From UBA11889 sp002313255 (GTDB lineage Bacteria > Pseudomonadota > Gammaproteobacteria > Pseudomonadales > Azotimanducaceae): a DNA stretch of 57,971 bases. How positions within the stretch are numbered: the stretch's first letter is position 1; each line of letters starts with the position of its first letter. The translations under genes and the position numbers were made by a program. The notes beneath the pieces were generated by a model that did no database searches, was not told where the DNA came from, and saw only the letters and a list, made by a program, of their open reading frames with translations. Below are positions 26,381-35,182 of this stretch, piece by piece. The stretch spans positions 1-57,971 of the forward strand of contig CAJWQX010000012.1 of the NCBI GenBank assembly GCA_913045265.1, in the 5' to 3' direction.

Positions 26381-27550
26381 CTACCGACCGTCTCGCCGCA
26401 GTCGCGACGTGCCTGTGTTCCGTTCTATCGCCCGCATTATTTCATCCGCGGCCTGGTCGACCGCGCTCTGATTAGCGGAGTTTTCATCGGCACCCCCTTG
26501 GCGCCGCAGCTGATCCAACGGGAGATACAACATGTTGTTGCCTCCCTTAACGTCGACCATAACCTTTGCGCTTTTTGAAAGCACTGACTGCATCGATTCA
26601 ATGTACAGTCGATCTCTGGTGACACGTTTTGCCAACTGGTATTCGCCAAGCAGTTTGGTGAACCGTTGAGACTCCCCTTCCGAACGGGCTACTACCTGAT
26701 CTCGATACGCGTTTGCTTCGGCGACCACTCGCTCGGCATTACCACGCGCTGCAGGAAGAATCTCTTCCGCGTACGCTCGGGCCTCGTTGATGTAGCGCGA
26801 TTCATCTTCTTTCGCTCGCTGCACATCATCGAACGCGTCTTTGACCTGCGGCGGCGGCCCAGATCGGTCGATGTTGACCTTACTAATGTAAATGCCCGTT
26901 TCATAGCGATCCAACCGTTCTTGTAACCGCGCCTGCACCGCTGCGCCCATCTCTGCCCTGCCTTCCGTTACTACCGAATCGAGCGTCGAGCTCCCCACCA
27001 CATGCCGCAACGCACTTTCGGTGGCCTGCACCAAACTATTTTCTGGATCTCTTATCGCGACGACATGCTTGATTGGGTCACGCACGAGCCACTGCACATC
27101 GAGACTGACGTCGACGATATTTTCATCTTCGGTCAACATCAACGATTCGTGGTGATTGGTATTCAGTTTGGTGGTGTTGACGACTTCTACGTCTTGAATC
27201 AACGGGAAATAGAAATTGAGGCCAGGCATGACCGGTGGCGCAAATTCACCATCACTTGTCCTCGCTACCTTCCCCAGCGTAAATTTAACGCCACGTTCCT
27301 GCTGATCAATTTGATAAATACCTGTTGCCACATAGCCAAGCAAGATGACCAAACCGAGGATCAAGAAATACCGTCTGGCGGTGCCACCCCCGCCCGAAGA
27401 AGACGCCCCACCGCCACCACGGCGCCCAAACAACCCAGCCAGCTGGGATTGGAGCTTACGAAACGCCTCGTCTAGGTCAGGCGGCCCCTGATCACCTCTA
27501 CTACCCCACGGATCGTTATTTTTTTCGTTCCCACCATCATTCCATGCCAT
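26381..27550 (-). CDS. hflK: HflK, SPFH-domain modulator of FtsH
   Basis: A 389-residue partner of HflC. The N-terminus is cytoplasmic, Gly/Asn/Ser-rich (RRGGGGASSSGGGG), followed by one transmembrane helix (YFLILGLVILLGYVATGIY) and the SPFH domain (DQQERGVKFTLGKVARTSD). The extended Gly-rich start is normal for HflK. It lies 12 bases downstream of hflX in the hfq-hflX-hflK-hflC operon. Confidence 0.96.
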   Translation of the reverse strand: MAWNDGGNEKNNDPWGSRGDQGPPDLDEAFRKLQSQLAGLFGRRGGGGASSSGGGGTARRYFLILGLVILLGYVATGIYQIDQQERGVKFTLGKVARTSDGEFAPPVMPGLNFYFPLIQDVEVVNTTKLNTNHHESLMLTEDENIVDVSLDVQWLVRDPIKHVVAIRDPENSLVQATESALRHVVGSSTLDSVVTEGRAEMGAAVQARLQERLDRYETGIYISKVNIDRSGPPPQVKDAFDDVQRAKEDESRYINEARAYAEEILPAARGNAERVVAEANAYRDQVVARSEGESQRFTKLLGEYQLAKRVTRDRLYIESMQSVLSKSAKVMVDVKGGNNMLYLPLDQLRRQGGADENSANQSAVDQAADEIMRAIERNTGTSRLRRDGR

Positions 27551-27562
27551 TACGCGTCCTCA

Positions 27563-28852
27563 TCAAGTCAAAGCCAAAAGTTTAGGTTCCGGTAGAGCCT
27601 CCTGCAAGGAAACACCTTCGTTCGCAACGAGCCTATTAATTTGTTCAGCGTCGAGCCGCACCGAGAGGGTACTGGCACCATCCTCCTGCAAGGTCTCACC
27701 CACCACGGCCCCCAACTCGTATAGCCACGCACGAATCTTGCCGTTGCTTGGCGCAAGGCACACTTCGAAGGGCTCGTTGGTGACTCCCAAGCGTTGCGCA
27801 ATCATTTCTTTCAACGCCTCTAATCCCTGTTTTAAGCGCGCACTGACGTGGACTCGATTACCCAAGACACCCTCCCGCAACGCACTCATATCGATTTTGT
27901 TTAATACTTCGATCTTCGGCACCATTCCCGCACCTATTTCCTCCAGCACTCGATCGACTTCGGCACACATCGACTCTTGTTCCGGCGCTGCGCTATCAAT
28001 CACGTGCAGCAGCAGGTCGGCCGCCGACACCTCCTCTAACGTCGCCTTGAATGCTTCGACAAGATCGATCGGCAAGTCGCGGATGAAGCCTACCGTATCT
28101 GCTATCACAACGGTTCCGTAACCATCCAAACTTAAATGGCGCATTGTCGGATCGAGAGTCGCAAATAAGCGATCTTGCACAGCGATCGAGGCATCAGTCA
28201 GCGCATTGAAAAGCGACGACTTACCGGCATTCGTATACCCGACCAGCACAATCGTTGGAATCTTTGCCCGGCTTCGCCGTCGTCGACTTTGTGCGCGTTG
28301 TCGCTGCACCCGTTCCAACCGCTCTTTAAGCTTTCTTATACGGCTGTCAATCATGCGCTGGTCCAGTTCCAACTGACTTTCCCCAGCCCCGCGCATATAC
28401 AGCCCACCCTTCTGTCGATCAAGGTGGGTCCATCCACGCACCAGCCGGCTTCGACCATGTTGGAATTGGGCGAGTTCGACCTGAAGTTTGCCTTCATGGG
28501 TTCGTGCCCGATCAGCAAAAATGTGAAGGATCAATTCGGTTCGGGTCATCACTCGTGCTTGGAGTAGGTCTTCCATGTTGCGTTGTTGGGCAGGCGTGAG
28601 ATCGTGGTTCACGATCAGTAAATCGTCGTTGTTCGAGTTCATGGCTCGACGAATTTCCTCCGCCTTACCTTGCCCAACGAACCAGCGAGGATGCGGTCGT
28701 GCCCGGGTCACGACAACGGTGGATCGGGGTTCAAGGTCTGCGGAAACTACCAATTCCCTCAGTTCAGTAATCTCATTGTCCCAGCTAATGCCTGGTGCAC
28801 GCACGTGCAGAAGCAGCGCTTGTTGTCCTGGGGGAGGTCGCTCAAAGAACAT
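27563..28852 (-). CDS. hflX: Ribosome-associated GTPase HflX
   Basis: A 429-residue GTPase that splits stalled or heat-damaged 70S ribosomes. The N-terminal HflX domain ends in RGAGESQLELDQRMIDSRI and a basic coiled coil (RVQRQRAQSRRRRSR); the G domain has GYTNAGKSS (G1), ADTVGFI (G3) and NKID (G4). A short C-terminal domain follows. The ATG at 28852 gives MFFERPPPGQQALLL, a family-like start. 62 bases downstream of hfq. Confidence 0.96.
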   Translation of the reverse strand: MFFERPPPGQQALLLHVRAPGISWDNEITELRELVVSADLEPRSTVVVTRARPHPRWFVGQGKAEEIRRAMNSNNDDLLIVNHDLTPAQQRNMEDLLQARVMTRTELILHIFADRARTHEGKLQVELAQFQHGRSRLVRGWTHLDRQKGGLYMRGAGESQLELDQRMIDSRIRKLKERLERVQRQRAQSRRRRSRAKIPTIVLVGYTNAGKSSLFNALTDASIAVQDRLFATLDPTMRHLSLDGYGTVVIADTVGFIRDLPIDLVEAFKATLEEVSAADLLLHVIDSAAPEQESMCAEVDRVLEEIGAGMVPKIEVLNKIDMSALREGVLGNRVHVSARLKQGLEALKEMIAQRLGVTNEPFEVCLAPSNGKIRAWLYELGAVVGETLQEDGASTLSVRLDAEQINRLVANEGVSLQEALPEPKLLALT

Positions 28853-28914
28853 AACGCGTCGTCATTTCAAGTTGGTCATTTCGATCGAGTCGCAAATAGT
28901 GCGCTGTCAATACG

Positions 28915-29148
28915 TTAGCCGCCGCTTTCACTCGTTTCGATGTCGACGTTTCTGGAAGGCTGCACTGTCGAAATCGCATGTTTGAAAATCATTTGGCTAA
29001 CCGTGTTGCGGAGCAGAACGACGTACTGATCGAACGCTTCGATTTGTCCTTGCAGCTTTATTCCGTTCACTAGATAGATCGAGACAGGAATCTGTTCCTT
29101 TCGTAGCGTGTTTAGGTACGGGTCTTGTAGAGACTGCCCTTTTGCCAC
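28915..29148 (-). CDS. hfq: RNA chaperone Hfq
   Basis: A 77-residue Sm-like hexamer subunit that matches small RNAs to mRNAs. AKGQSLQDPYLNTLRKE and the Sm1/Sm2 motifs LVNGIKLQGQIEAFDQYVV and FKHAISTV are nearly identical to well-studied homologues. I use a GTG start at 29148 because GGAG sits seven bases upstream and homologues start at this alanine; the open frame to 29181 adds 11 unlike residues. The C-terminal tail is short. Between miaA and hflX, as usual. Confidence 0.97.
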   Translation of the reverse strand: MAKGQSLQDPYLNTLRKEQIPVSIYLVNGIKLQGQIEAFDQYVVLLRNTVSQMIFKHAISTVQPSRNVDIETSESGG

Positions 29149-29220
29149 TGTCGTTCTCCCGAGCACTTCCCAGTGAGACAAGCGCTCTGTTCGAGTTTTT
29201 CCTTCTACCCAACGAATCCA

Positions 29221-30180
29221 CTATGGCAGAGGCGTTAGTTTTTGCAACATGGTTTCGAGGTCAGCAGATAACAGAGCTCGATCATTCAAACATCGCCAAC
29301 CACGAAGCCAAGTGGATTGTTTCTTTGCGAGTTGGCGTGTCGCCACAAGGATACTGTGTCGTAAATCGATCGGTTCATCGTTACTTTCGGAAGCGGCAAG
29401 GAATTGTCCAACTTGACGATATCCCACAGCGCGCATCGACGGAGTACTTGTACCGATTACCCAACGTTCGCGTAATCCCTTGACTTCATCCACGAATCCC
29501 GAATTCAACATATCGTCGAGACGACTTTCTATACGGGCGTGAAGTTCCTCACGGGATACCGTCGTCAGCGCAAACTCAACTAAATTGCAGTTGAGACGCT
29601 CTGACACAGGTTCGGCGTGGGAGTTACGCCATAACTCAGATATCGGAATTCCAGTGATCCAATAAACCTCTAGTGCCCGTTGAATCCGCTGGTGATTTCC
29701 CGGATCAATCGCCGCGCCCGCAACCGGATCCACTTGACTTAGTTCGCGGTGTAATTCTGGCCAGCCGACTTGTTGGCCGCGTTGTTCGATATTTTGACGA
29801 ACGGTTGAGTCCGCCGAGGGAAGTTTTGCCAAACCATCCTTAAACGCATTGAAATACATCATCGTACCGCCCACAAGCAAAGGCACGCGCCCTCGTACCC
29901 AAGCTAAGCGTACGGCTCGATCTGCATCTTCGATAAAGTCTTGGGCAGAATAAGCATCCGGAGGGTCCCTTACGTCAACCAAAGCGTGTGGATTGTTGCG
30001 GAGGGCCTCTTTGGAAGGCTTGGCGGTACCAATATCCATACCACGGTACACCATTGCAGAATCGACGCTGATGATGTCGATGGGCACACGTCCTGCGATT
30101 TCAAGCGCCAAATCCGTTTTACCACTTGCCGTGGCTCCCATCAGCGTAACCACTAACGGCCTTAGATTTTGGTGCTTCAC
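29221..30180 (-). CDS. miaA: tRNA dimethylallyltransferase MiaA
   Basis: A 319-residue enzyme that adds a dimethylallyl group to A37 of tRNAs reading codons that start with U. The P-loop GATASGKTDLAL, the SVDSAMVYRGMDIGTAKP segment and GGTMMYFNAF are diagnostic. The start is a GTG at 30180 that overlaps the mutL stop (GTGA), with GAGG upstream. Second step after mutL in the amiB/C-mutL-miaA-hfq order. Confidence 0.95.
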   Translation of the reverse strand: MKHQNLRPLVVTLMGATASGKTDLALEIAGRVPIDIISVDSAMVYRGMDIGTAKPSKEALRNNPHALVDVRDPPDAYSAQDFIEDADRAVRLAWVRGRVPLLVGGTMMYFNAFKDGLAKLPSADSTVRQNIEQRGQQVGWPELHRELSQVDPVAGAAIDPGNHQRIQRALEVYWITGIPISELWRNSHAEPVSERLNCNLVEFALTTVSREELHARIESRLDDMLNSGFVDEVKGLRERWVIGTSTPSMRAVGYRQVGQFLAASESNDEPIDLRHSILVATRQLAKKQSTWLRGWRCLNDRALLSADLETMLQKLTPLP

Positions 30181-31925
30181 TGGCCTCGCAAAAACAGACG
30201 ATCAAGATCAGCGAGATTCTGCACGTGGAATGTTGGACGGCCATGATTGCATTGACCAGCGTTTTCGGTGCGTTCCATTTCTCGAAGCAAGGCATTCATC
30301 TCCTCTATGGCTAGGCGCCGATTCGCTCTGATGGATCCATGACATGCCATTGTGGCTAGTAAGCTATCTCGGTGTTCAGCAAGCGAATCCGAGTGACCGT
30401 ACTCCACCAGTTCCCCCAGAACATCTCTCACTAATTCCGCCACATCGGCCGTACCAATAAGCGAGGGTACCTCCTGAACGCGTATCGTCGAAGGGCCCAA
30501 GCGTTCCAGACCGATACCTAGACGACCAAATTCTTCCGTTAAAGCCTCGACTAAGTCCGCTTCCCGACGTGTCACTTCCAGACTTAGCGGCACAAGCAGC
30601 CGCTGTTTGACCAAAGTCTGCTCGGACGACGCCAACTTCATCTTCTCGTACGTGATCCGTTCATGGGCCGCATGCATGTCCACGATAACCAAACCCTCTT
30701 CGTTTTCCGCAAGAATATAAGCCCCACCAAGCTGAGCCAGAGCATATCCAAGGGGCGGAAACACGCGGTCGTCTGCATATACTGTATCTCTCTCTCCCGT
30801 CACGAACGCGCTGGCACCCCCTTCAACTTGAACGCTAAGTTGACGCGGAAACGATGCTTGTACCCACGCAGGAGCCTTCGGTTCTGTATAGTTCATCGCA
30901 ACACCGGTATTTTTTATCAAGTCGTTCGAACTGCCAGGTCGCACATCGCGCAACGCCCTATTCAGCCTTCCGAAAATGAAATCGTGTACCTGTCGCGAAT
31001 CACGAAAGCGGACTTCGTGCTTCGTCGGGTGGACGTTCACGTCGACCGCTTCGGGAGGGATTTCAAGATACACGACAAACACCGGTTGGCGCCCATGGAA
31101 TATGACGTCACGATATGCCTGCCGAATCGCGTGACTAACCACTTTGTCTCGAACATAGCGAGCGTTCACAAACAGATGTTGTTGATCCGCCGTTCGTCTC
31201 GTATAGGTCGGCGATCCGATCCACCCGTGTAGCCGAAGCTCTTCTTGGCGCTCATCGACCTCGACCGCCTCGGCCAGGAAATCTCGGCTTAATAATTTTT
31301 CGATTCGATCGACCAAAGCATTCGTTGCGGGCAGCCGCTCGACCGTTCGCGAGCCATGCTTGAGTTCAAAGCTCACGCGTGGGTTCGCGAGCGCGATCCG
31401 CCTGACCGTCTCCGAGATATGTGCAACTTCGGTTCGTTCCGTCTTCATGAACTTGCGACGGGCGGGAGTATTGAAAAAGAGATCTCGAATCTCGACGGCA
31501 GTGCCCTGGGGGTGCGCGGCCGGTGCGTGACGTTTTTCTTCGCCGCCGTCAACGGTTAGGGCCCAAGCGCGATCACTTCCCACCGCTCTTGACGTCAGTG
31601 TCGTTCTTGCAACAGACGCAACACTCGCAAGTGCCTCTCCTCTAAACCCCATGCTAGTGATGGACAAAAGATCGTCCGTGGTCGTGATTTTGCTCGTCGC
31701 GTGACGTTCCAGCGCCAACCGCATGTCCTCGTGATGGATCCCAACTCCGTTATCAAGAACCCGAATAAGCCCCGTACCAGCGCCTTCAATCTCAACCGTT
31801 ACGGAAGTAGCTCCAGCATCGAGGCTATTCTCAATCAGTTCCTTAACGATGGAGGCAGGTCGCTCAACGACTTCACCCGCGGCAATTTGGTTGGCGACAG
31901 AAGCATCGAGTTTCTCAATTCGCAT
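30177..31925 (-). CDS. mutL: DNA mismatch repair protein MutL, endonuclease type
   Basis: A 582-residue GHKL ATPase. The N-terminal ATP site has LIENSLDAGA, LDNGVGI and GFRGEALASVASV. In the C-terminal domain Asp416-Met-His-Ala, Glu422 and Glu427 form the DxHAxxExxxxE endonuclease motif, supported by ACHGSIRANR and QCNHGRPT near the end. Such MutL proteins nick DNA themselves and occur in bacteria without MutH, as in Pseudomonas. This suggests the organism lacks dam/MutH-directed repair. Six bases after amiB/C. Confidence 0.95.
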   Translation of the reverse strand: MRIEKLDASVANQIAAGEVVERPASIVKELIENSLDAGATSVTVEIEGAGTGLIRVLDNGVGIHHEDMRLALERHATSKITTTDDLLSITSMGFRGEALASVASVARTTLTSRAVGSDRAWALTVDGGEEKRHAPAAHPQGTAVEIRDLFFNTPARRKFMKTERTEVAHISETVRRIALANPRVSFELKHGSRTVERLPATNALVDRIEKLLSRDFLAEAVEVDERQEELRLHGWIGSPTYTRRTADQQHLFVNARYVRDKVVSHAIRQAYRDVIFHGRQPVFVVYLEIPPEAVDVNVHPTKHEVRFRDSRQVHDFIFGRLNRALRDVRPGSSNDLIKNTGVAMNYTEPKAPAWVQASFPRQLSVQVEGGASAFVTGERDTVYADDRVFPPLGYALAQLGGAYILAENEEGLVIVDMHAAHERITYEKMKLASSEQTLVKQRLLVPLSLEVTRREADLVEALTEEFGRLGIGLERLGPSTIRVQEVPSLIGTADVAELVRDVLGELVEYGHSDSLAEHRDSLLATMACHGSIRANRRLAIEEMNALLREMERTENAGQCNHGRPTFHVQNLADLDRLFLRGQ

Positions 31926-31931
31926 TTCTTC

Positions 31932-33254
31932 CTAACTCTCCTGTCCCAACCTCGGGATAATCAGCACTTCACCGGTTTTAATGACGTTGCCGTGCAATCG
32001 GTTGGCATGGCGTATCGCAGCGGCACTCACATCATAGCGAAGTGCGATCTCAGACAGAGTGTCTCCCCGTTTAACCAAGTGACGGATAGTCTTGGAGTCG
32101 CCAATTACTGCAATTAGGCTGCCGGGCGGCGGATTTCGACGCATGTACTCTTGCACACCGTCGGCGATTGCCCGTGCGATTCGTTGTTGGTACTTGGAGG
32201 TCGCTAACAACCGCGCTTCGCTCGGGTTTGAAATGTAGCCCGTCTCAACAAGAATTGAAGGTACGTCCGGCGACTTCAACACGACAAAGCCTGCCTGTTC
32301 TAACTGCCCCTTATGTAACTGGGCTACGCCCGACAGTGCGGCTAACACTGTCTCGCCAGCGTCAATCGAATGAATCAAATTAGCATCCATCGACAAATCG
32401 AGAAGCATTTCAGCAACGCTTTCGTCGTAGTCGTCCAGTACGACTTTACCGACTCCACCTATGAGATCCGATCGGTTCTCGTTCTCGACAAGCCATCGCG
32501 CCGTTTCGCTCGTCGCCCGCTTCCGCGATAGCGCGTATACCGAAGCACCACTAACTGTAGGATTTTTAAACGCATCAGCATGAATTGATATAAAAAAATC
32601 CGATCGTGCCTCACGAGCTAATTGCGGTCGCTTCCGCAAGGGAACGTAATAGTCGCCTGCGCGCACGAGCACGGCGTTAAATCCTGTCGCCGCATCCAAA
32701 TGACGCTTGACTCCTCTTGCAATAGATAGAACGACGTTCTTTTCAAGAACATTGTTGACGCCGATAGCACCCGGATCTTCACCTCCATGGCCCGCGTCAA
32801 TAGCAACAACGACATCCCGTTGACTATCCAGTTGTGCTTGCACCACGCCTTTTTGTTCCGAGGAATCCCAATAAAGATCAATCACCAACCGATGGCCGTA
32901 TGGCCGAACGGGATTTAACACAAATGGTTCAGGGGATTTGACCGGTCGCTTTAGATCAAGGACGACACGGTAGATACCGTGTTGACGCTCGGCTCGACGA
33001 ATACCCGCAACCACCAGACTATCGACTTGCCCCGTCGCAAGCTTTTGGCTTTTTGCGGTATCGTCGAAATCGATCACGACGCGTTCGGGGTTATCCAGCA
33101 TAAAGACCTGGTAATTTACCTCGGAGCGCGTGTCGAACACGACGCGCGTGTAATTGGGAGCGTCATGAACTCGGACGCCTTCTAAGCTATTCATCTGGGC
33201 CAAACAAAACTGGCCCAACAGCCCAACCAACGCTAGTTTACCTAGCAAAAACAT
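31932..33254 (-). CDS. N-acetylmuramoyl-L-alanine amidase with AMIN and LysM domains
   Basis: A 440-residue cell-separation amidase of the AmiB/AmiC type. A signal peptide (MFLLGKLALVGLLGQFCLAQ) is followed by an AMIN domain that targets the septum (EGVRVHDAPNYTRVVFDT), an Amidase_3 catalytic domain with zinc ligands in IDAGHGGEDPGAIG and ISIHADAF, and a C-terminal LysM domain (HLVKRGDTLSEIALRYDV). The ATG at 33254 gives the signal peptide directly; the longer frame runs into tsaE. Between tsaE and mutL, where E. coli has amiB. Confidence 0.93.
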   Translation of the reverse strand: MFLLGKLALVGLLGQFCLAQMNSLEGVRVHDAPNYTRVVFDTRSEVNYQVFMLDNPERVVIDFDDTAKSQKLATGQVDSLVVAGIRRAERQHGIYRVVLDLKRPVKSPEPFVLNPVRPYGHRLVIDLYWDSSEQKGVVQAQLDSQRDVVVAIDAGHGGEDPGAIGVNNVLEKNVVLSIARGVKRHLDAATGFNAVLVRAGDYYVPLRKRPQLAREARSDFFISIHADAFKNPTVSGASVYALSRKRATSETARWLVENENRSDLIGGVGKVVLDDYDESVAEMLLDLSMDANLIHSIDAGETVLAALSGVAQLHKGQLEQAGFVVLKSPDVPSILVETGYISNPSEARLLATSKYQQRIARAIADGVQEYMRRNPPPGSLIAVIGDSKTIRHLVKRGDTLSEIALRYDVSAAAIRHANRLHGNVIKTGEVLIIPRLGQES

Positions 33255-33267
33255 GCGCCCCAGATTC

Positions 33268-33693
33268 TCAGGCACGGTGGTCCGTGATATTGAGTACGCG
33301 ACCCCCGTCAATAATGCTTAACTCAATCTCCAATTCTGGTTCGGGGAGCGCCGAAGCGCCTCGTGACGGCCATTCGATTAACTTGAGCGCGTCGCTGCTC
33401 AGGAGATCATCGATACCGATATAGCTTAGTTCCGCTGGGTCCTCGATTCGATAAAAATCAAAATGATAAATGGTCCTACCAGCAACCTCGTATGGTTCAA
33501 CCAAAGTATACGTGGGACTCTTGACGGTCCCTTGATGACCCCAAGACCGCAGTAATCCACGTACCAACGTTGTTTTCCCTGCACCCAAATCTCCGTGGAG
33601 AAAAACAAGCTCTTGAGAAAGTTCATCCGCCAACTGAGCGCCAGCTTCTAACGTCGCGTTTTCGTCTGGAAGCAGCAGTTCCTTAACGTTCAC
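33268..33693 (-). CDS. tsaE: tRNA threonylcarbamoyladenosine biosynthesis protein TsaE
   Basis: A 141-residue P-loop ATPase that works with TsaB and TsaD to make t6A37 in ANN-decoding tRNAs. GDLGAGKTTLVRGLL is the Walker A region; KSPTYTLVEPY and YHFDFYRIEDPAEL are characteristic of TsaE. The start overlaps the end of nnr by 11 bases. Its place between nnr and amiB/C matches E. coli. Confidence 0.95.
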   Translation of the reverse strand: MNVKELLLPDENATLEAGAQLADELSQELVFLHGDLGAGKTTLVRGLLRSWGHQGTVKSPTYTLVEPYEVAGRTIYHFDFYRIEDPAELSYIGIDDLLSSDALKLIEWPSRGASALPEPELEIELSIIDGGRVLNITDHRA

Positions 33694-35182
33694 CGATACC
33701 CTCTGTACCAGTCGATTCTCCGTAAGGTCTTAGCGATTCAATAATGTCTGACGCAATAATTGCGCGCCCACGAACACCTGCCAGAGCGCGGTCGCCCGCA
33801 GATGCATGAAGCCATACACCAAGTGCAGCCGCCGTCGATGAATCTATCCCCAAGGCTTTCGCTGCAGCGACAATGCCGGTCAATACGTCGCCGCTTCCCG
33901 CGGTCGCCATACCCGAATTTCCCGCGATACATATACCAAGCAATTCTCCGCCATCGGCAACTAATGTCCCTGCGCCTTTGAGAATGGCCACGGCTTTATA
34001 TTTTGATGAGATCGTTCTCGCAGCTGTCGGGCGGTCAGCCTGAATTGAGGCGGTAGCAATTCCCAGCAAACGAGAAGCTTCTCCCGGGTGTGGCGTAAGG
34101 ATTGCTTCGGCCGGTGATGCCCACGATTCATCGGCCATTAAATTCAAGGCGTCAGCGTCCAATACGCACTCCTTGCCGCTATTCAGCATCTGCTGAAGGA
34201 TCCCTCGACCCCATGCTCCCTGACCCAGACCCGGTCCCACCGCGACAACATTCGCCCGGTTGAGAAGAGGTGCAATATCTTGTTGTTCCTCGAATTCATA
34301 AACCATGACCTCAGGACGCCGAGCCACAATAGCGGACCGATGCTCTGGTCGAGTGATCACGCTGACAAGACCTGCGCCCGTGCGTAACGCCGACTCCGCT
34401 GCGAGCAGAACCGCACCACACATGCCGTGATCGCCACCTGCAATCAACACGTGGCCAAAGTTGTTCTTATGTGCTCCGGTAGATCGCTTCGAAACAGCCC
34501 GTTCACTATCTTTCTTCGGAATAACCGAGAGTCCTTGGACTTGTTCAAATACGGCTTGCGGCGCATCGAGTTCACTCAGCTCAATTCGCCCCGCGAAGTC
34601 GACTCCCGGGCCGGTGAAAAGCCCTAGCTTGGCGCCGATAAAGGTGGTCGTTAGGTCCGCTTTCACCGGCGTCTCGGTGAAGAGTGCGCCAGTATCAGCG
34701 TTAATCCCAGTCGGGATATCCAGAGCGACGACCGGGGCTCCGTGTTCGTTTATCAGATCGATACCTGCAACATAACTATCACGGATCGATCCAACACTGC
34801 CCGTGCCCAACATCGCGTCAACAACGACCTCACCGTCGAGAGTCGTCGAGAACCTCGGGACAACGCCTTGTTCCAACGCCCACCGATACGCTGTTTCAGC
34901 ATTTCCTTTGAGACCCTGGGCATTGCCGATTTGAATCAACTGCACGCGTACGCCGCGGTTATGTGCCAACCCGGCAACGATGTATCCGTCGCCAGCGTTA
35001 TTGCCACTTCCACAGACGACCGATATAGATCGCACACCCTGCCAAAGTTCGCACAGACGATCGAACGCAAACAATCCCGCTCGTTTCATCAATGAAATTC
35101 CGGGAACGTCAAATTCTTCGATCAGTATCCGATCTAAAGCGCGTACTTGAACGCCCGTGTAAACTCGTGAAATAACCCGCAT
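33683..35182 (-). CDS. nnr: Bifunctional NAD(P)H-hydrate epimerase/dehydratase
   Basis: A 499-residue metabolite-repair enzyme. The N-terminal YjeF_N epimerase domain (SVVCGSGNNAGDGYIVA, about residues 50-66) interconverts hydrate epimers; the C-terminal ADP-dependent dehydratase domain (from about 235) has GHVLIAGGDHGMCGA, GPGLGQG and NSGMATAGSGDVLTGI. I chose the ATG at 35182, which abuts the queG start codon on the other strand; an open frame to 35260 would run into queG. A TATAAT just upstream hints at leaderless transcription. Confidence 0.94.
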   Translation of the reverse strand: MRVISRVYTGVQVRALDRILIEEFDVPGISLMKRAGLFAFDRLCELWQGVRSISVVCGSGNNAGDGYIVAGLAHNRGVRVQLIQIGNAQGLKGNAETAYRWALEQGVVPRFSTTLDGEVVVDAMLGTGSVGSIRDSYVAGIDLINEHGAPVVALDIPTGINADTGALFTETPVKADLTTTFIGAKLGLFTGPGVDFAGRIELSELDAPQAVFEQVQGLSVIPKKDSERAVSKRSTGAHKNNFGHVLIAGGDHGMCGAVLLAAESALRTGAGLVSVITRPEHRSAIVARRPEVMVYEFEEQQDIAPLLNRANVVAVGPGLGQGAWGRGILQQMLNSGKECVLDADALNLMADESWASPAEAILTPHPGEASRLLGIATASIQADRPTAARTISSKYKAVAILKGAGTLVADGGELLGICIAGNSGMATAGSGDVLTGIVAAAKALGIDSSTAAALGVWLHASAGDRALAGVRGRAIIASDIIESLRPYGESTGTEGIGER

